In this document: positions 6,255 through 8,576 of the stretch, piece by piece
Position numbering within the stretch: position 1 is the first letter of the stretch
How the letters are laid out: every line of letters begins with the position of its first letter
Assembly (NCBI GenBank): GCA_039000685.1
Contig: JAWBNW010000025.1
Location: 1 to 8,576 of the forward strand
Length of the DNA: 8,576 nt
Source of the DNA: JAVZGQ01 sp039000685
GTDB taxonomy: Archaea; Aenigmatarchaeota; Aenigmatarchaeia; CG10238-14; SCSR01
Reading direction: 5' to 3'
Notes under the pieces: generated by a model
What the model was told of the DNA's origin: nothing
What the model saw: only the letters and a program-made list of their open reading frames with translations
Database searches by the model: none
Translations under genes and position numbers: made by a program

Positions 6255-6995
6255 CTAAGATTTTTGTTTAGGGAAAAGAAGCATCCCAAGAAATCCTCCT
6301 AAAAGACCGCCCAGATGTCCAACGTGTGAGGCCGGAAGTATATGTAGCAGTAAAAAGATTGCCCAAGAAAAAATGAACAGAAGTGTGGCAAAGAATATTG
6401 GTAAGTGACCGGGTAAGAAGAGAAGACCAAAAACAAGAAAGGAAAAGAAGAAGAGCAAAGCCATTAAGCTAAATTGATCTGTGAATATTGCTAGCGGTAT
6501 CATAACTAAAAGTTGAATTAAAGGTAAAAAAGAAAGTAAAACTAGAAATGTTGGGATTTTTTCCAAGGGTCTTGTTAAACTTGCCATGGCAACAAGACCA
6601 AAAACAGCACCGGAAGCTCCAACAAAAGGTGCTTCCATAGAAATTCCAAGCAAAATTCTGTTTATTATGTCAAAAACTGCTGCAGTACAGCCAGAAGAAA
6701 TGTATATAGCAAGAAAAGGAATTTTGCCTATGTGTTTTTCCAAAGCAAGTCCTACTATTATCAGCATTATCAAATTTCCAAAAAGATGGAAAATATCATG
6801 ATGGACGAAAGTGTAAGTAAGCAAAGAATAAATTTTTGGTTTTGCTGGAATAAACCCTAACAAATTTTCATAGTATCCCAAAGAACTTTCAGCTTCGGGA
6901 TTGAAAATTTTTTCAACAAAGTTTGAAGTGAAAAGGAAAGATGCTAATATAAGAATAGAAAGTGTGGCTGTAATTATTGGGAATTCTTCTTCCAT
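6255..6995 (-). CDS. Rhomboid family intramembrane serine protease
   Basis: A 246-residue polytopic membrane protease that cleaves transmembrane segments of other proteins within the bilayer. The catalytic serine is Ser128 in FVGASGAVFG and its partner is His227 in HVGHLGG, close to the C-terminus. The oxyanion-side motif is also present: His65/His66, His70 and Asn74 in FVHHDIFHLFGN. Hydrophobic segments lie near 7-23, 68-86, 92-113, 125-140, 149-171, 177-195, 198-219 and 226-241, so six core helices plus one or two extra. All active-site residues are intact, so it should be an active protease rather than an inactive pseudoprotease. The ATG is 12 bases after the MgtC/DUF4010 stop; nearly the whole gap is the CAAATTAAT element. 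The next gene downstream encodes a small single-pass cysteine-rich protein. Substrates cannot be deduced from sequence. Confidence 0.93.
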   Translation of the reverse strand: MEEEFPIITATLSILILASFLFTSNFVEKIFNPEAESSLGYYENLLGFIPAKPKIYSLLTYTFVHHDIFHLFGNLIMLIIVGLALEKHIGKIPFLAIYISSGCTAAVFDIINRILLGISMEAPFVGASGAVFGLVAMASLTRPLEKIPTFLVLLSFLPLIQLLVMIPLAIFTDQFSLMALLFFFSFLVFGLLFLPGHLPIFFATLLFIFSWAIFLLLHILPASHVGHLGGLLGGFLGMLLFPKQKS

Positions 6996-7022
6996 AATAT
7001 TAATTTGTTAAATGAAAAATAG
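6996..7022 (-). promoter_or_regulatory. Start-proximal CAAATTAAT element before the rhomboid gene
   Basis: CAAATTAAT at -12 to -4 of the ATG fills most of the 12-base gap after the MgtC/DUF4010 stop. A weaker T/A box, CTATTTTTC, lies at -27 to -19 inside the end of the upstream gene. No Shine-Dalgarno is present. It may be an internal operon promoter or a translation signal. Confidence 0.45.
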
Positions 7023-8240
7023 AATTGCTATCCCAACAAAACTCAAGATTAAAAATACTTTGCCCAAATCCGAAGCCATTTTCTTTGTACCAAGCCAAGC
7101 AACTAGAAGCCATTTTGAGAAAGTGTTGGATATTGCTGCTATTATTATACCTTTTACAGCAACTGCTGGTGAAATTGAAACAAAAGCCAAAGAAGAGAGA
7201 GAAATCACGATTGCATCAACATCTGCCAAGCCAGTGATGAAAGCTATAGGATAAACCACAGCTTCGTTAAAATAATTCTTACTTACACTTATGATTATCA
7301 TCGTTAGCATGAAAAACAAGCCAAACCTCAAAGCTGTTTTTAAGTCAAGTGGTGATCTTAATATCAGCTTTGGTTTTTCTCTCTTTATTTTTTCTATAAA
7401 ACTAAGGGATATAAAGTAGCCCAAGACACTTAAGATCACAAGCGGCAAAAGCATAAAGATTAAACTGTAATTGAAAATAGCTGAGATGAAAAACATTCTT
7501 AAGAACATGGTCGAAGATGCTACTATTATTGAAAAAATTGCAGAGTAAAAAATTCTTCTGTTCTTCTTTGCATCACTTGCCATTGATATCGTTACGGCAA
7601 CAGAAGAAATTATTCCACCTAAGATGCCTGAAAGAATTATCCCTTTCTTTGGACCAAAAATTTTCATGAGGATGTAAGCTGAGAAGCTGAGGGAAAGAAC
7701 TATGACGACGCTTGACCAAATCAAGAATGGGTTTATTGAATTCATAGGATCTATTGTGTGATTTGGGAGAATTGGTAAAACCACGAAGGATAAAACTGCA
7801 AAAAAAACGGCATTCCAAACTTCTTCTTTTGTTAAATGTCTTGAGAAAGTGTGGAGGATTTCTTTTGAAGCGAGGATGAAAGTCAATAAGATTGCAAGAG
7901 AGACTGAGAGGTAAAATGGAAAGCTATCGAAATAAACTAAAGTTCCAAGAAGGAAAGTTATGAGAAAAGCGAAGTTTGTGGTTTGGCCAATATGGTCTTT
8001 TGTTTTTCTCCAGTAAGCCAAAGCTGTCAAAACCCCTGAAAAAATAAAAGCTATGTAGAAAGGTAAGAAGGATTGAAAGATGAAAGAGAAGTGTGTAGAA
8101 ATAAAACCTAAGAATGAAGCAAGCATGAAAGTTCTTATGCCTTGAGCAACTTCGCCTTTAGCCCTTTGCTCCCTTTCAATCCCAACCAAAGCCCCTATGC
8201 CTAAAGAAAGAATCATCTTCAAAAAAAGCTCTTCAACCAT
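7008..8240 (-). CDS. MgtC/SapB family membrane protein with DUF4010 domain
   Basis: A 410-residue integral membrane protein. The N-terminus has the MgtC/SapB signature: LSLGIGALVGIERE (11-24), then GEVAQGIRTFML (29-40) and further hydrophobic helices to about residue 130. The C-terminal half matches DUF4010: FGPKKGIILSGILGGIISS (195-213), then SVAVTISMA (213-221), and GLADVDAI (337-344), with roughly six more membrane segments. This MgtC plus DUF4010 fusion is a recognised arrangement in archaea and bacteria; its transport activity is not established. MgtC itself is associated with growth at low Mg2+, so a role in ion or envelope homeostasis is possible but inferred. The ATG follows the thymidylate kinase stop by 16 bases, and the rhomboid gene starts 12 bases after its own stop, so the three are probably one operon. 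An ATPase-type ion pump elsewhere in the window is on the same strand but separated by the helicase. Confidence 0.88.
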   Translation of the reverse strand: MVEELFLKMILSLGIGALVGIEREQRAKGEVAQGIRTFMLASFLGFISTHFSFIFQSFLPFYIAFIFSGVLTALAYWRKTKDHIGQTTNFAFLITFLLGTLVYFDSFPFYLSVSLAILLTFILASKEILHTFSRHLTKEEVWNAVFFAVLSFVVLPILPNHTIDPMNSINPFLIWSSVVIVLSLSFSAYILMKIFGPKKGIILSGILGGIISSVAVTISMASDAKKNRRIFYSAIFSIIVASSTMFLRMFFISAIFNYSLIFMLLPLVILSVLGYFISLSFIEKIKREKPKLILRSPLDLKTALRFGLFFMLTMIIISVSKNYFNEAVVYPIAFITGLADVDAIVISLSSLAFVSISPAVAVKGIIIAAISNTFSKWLLVAWLGTKKMASDLGKVFLILSFVGIAILFFI

Positions 8241-8267
8241 AAAATTAATTTGAATTTTAGAATAAAA
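8241..8267 (-). promoter_or_regulatory. Probable leaderless promoter / initiation element of the MgtC/DUF4010 gene
   Basis: TTTTATTC lies at -27 to -20 of the ATG and overlaps the end of the thymidylate kinase gene; CAAATTAAT lies at -12 to -4. No Shine-Dalgarno is present. Same geometry as at the Ca2+-ATPase, rhomboid and small cysteine-rich genes. Confidence 0.5.
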
Positions 8268-8576
8268 TCTTTTTTACCTCGCTGATCAAAGCCTCAAAAA
8301 CTTCTTCTTTCGTCTTGCTACCATCTATTAGAACAATTTTCTCATCTTTCAAGATTTCTTTCAGCTTAAGGAAATTATTCCTAACTTTCTTCAAGAATTC
8401 AACCTTCTCAAATTTCTTCCTATCTTCCATTTTCCTGTTTTTATCTTTCTCTATTCTATCAACAGCAATCTCGGGCCCAAGATCAATTATTATGGTTAAA
8501 TCAGGCTTGATGAATTTTTTGTTCAACTCAAGAAGAAATTCCAACTCAAGACCTTGAGCTTGTTGGTAAGCTAGAG
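8257..8576 (-). CDS. tmk: Thymidylate kinase, N-terminus cut by window edge
   Basis: Phosphorylates dTMP to dTDP in dTTP synthesis. The C-terminal 105 residues plus stop are present; the first two bases at the edge belong to an incomplete codon. The visible part begins LAYQQAQGLE, matching the conserved SLAYQGAQG region of the family. Then come ELNKKFIKPDLTIIIDLGPEIA (the beta-strand with PDLT and the D in place of the family's ILLD), and the lid region DRIEKDKNRKMEDRKKFEKVEFLKKVR, which fits the family DRFEK-x-x-FL-x-x-VR pattern. It ends in IVLIDGSKTKEEV. The P-loop and DR(Y/W) motif lie outside the window. An internal TTG near 8544 is not the start, because the conserved YQQAQG lies upstream of it. 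The stop is 16 bases before the MgtC/DUF4010 gene, suggesting a shared operon. Confident. Confidence 0.9.
   Translation of the reverse strand, partial: LAYQQAQGLELEFLLELNKKFIKPDLTIIIDLGPEIAVDRIEKDKNRKMEDRKKFEKVEFLKKVRNNFLKLKEILKDEKIVLIDGSKTKEEVFEALISEVKKILF

Noticed and set aside
1..8576. CRISPR array, tRNA/rRNA gene, insertion sequence, toxin-antitoxin or defence cassette
   Set aside because: No regularly spaced repeats, no cloverleaf-like or rRNA-like stretch, no transposase motif and no terminal inverted repeats were seen on either strand. Almost all of the window is occupied by recognised coding sequence.

Overview
The window looks archaeal and AT-rich (roughly two-thirds A+T by eye). 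Three things support this. The central gene is an Lhr helicase with the archaeal aLhr2-type C-terminus (four-cysteine cluster and a GVGPETA / RTRKYW ending). Several starts have a TATA-like box about 25 bases upstream and no Shine-Dalgarno, which is the layout of leaderless archaeal transcripts. The one clear Shine-Dalgarno (AGGTGAT) matches the archaeal 16S 3' end. The lineage cannot be fixed from this piece.

Layout, left to right. Positions 1-1859 (minus) hold most of a P2A-type Ca2+-transporting ATPase, cut by the left edge just before its GDGxND hinge. Positions 1888-2385 (minus) hold a GNAT-type N-acetyltransferase that is broken by two single-base length changes of opposite sign, each in a run of eight identical bases. 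Positions 2366-3028 (minus; the frame opens at 3046) hold an endonuclease III family DNA glycosylase with an Fe-S cluster. Positions 3047-3154 are a divergent promoter region with TATA boxes for both directions and several inverted repeats. Positions 3155-5956 (plus) hold the Lhr helicase. The right-hand minus-strand block runs from the edge inward: a thymidylate kinase (partial, 8257-8576), an MgtC/DUF4010 membrane protein (7008-8240), a rhomboid intramembrane serine protease (6255-6995) and a small cysteine-rich membrane-anchored protein (5960-6223) that meets the helicase tail to tail with only three bases between.

How they fit together. Endonuclease III and Lhr form a divergent nucleic-acid repair/processing pair. 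The rest is mostly membrane biology (ion pump, MgtC-like protein, rhomboid, small cysteine-rich protein) plus a nucleotide kinase. No mobile element, CRISPR array, RNA gene or defence system was seen.

The most unusual signal is a nine-base element, CAAATTAAT (once CAAATTAAA), placed identically at -12 to -4 of four separate minus-strand start codons, each with a T/A box near -25. It suggests a composite leaderless promoter, or a non-Shine-Dalgarno initiation signal, repeated in front of individual genes even inside what looks like an operon.
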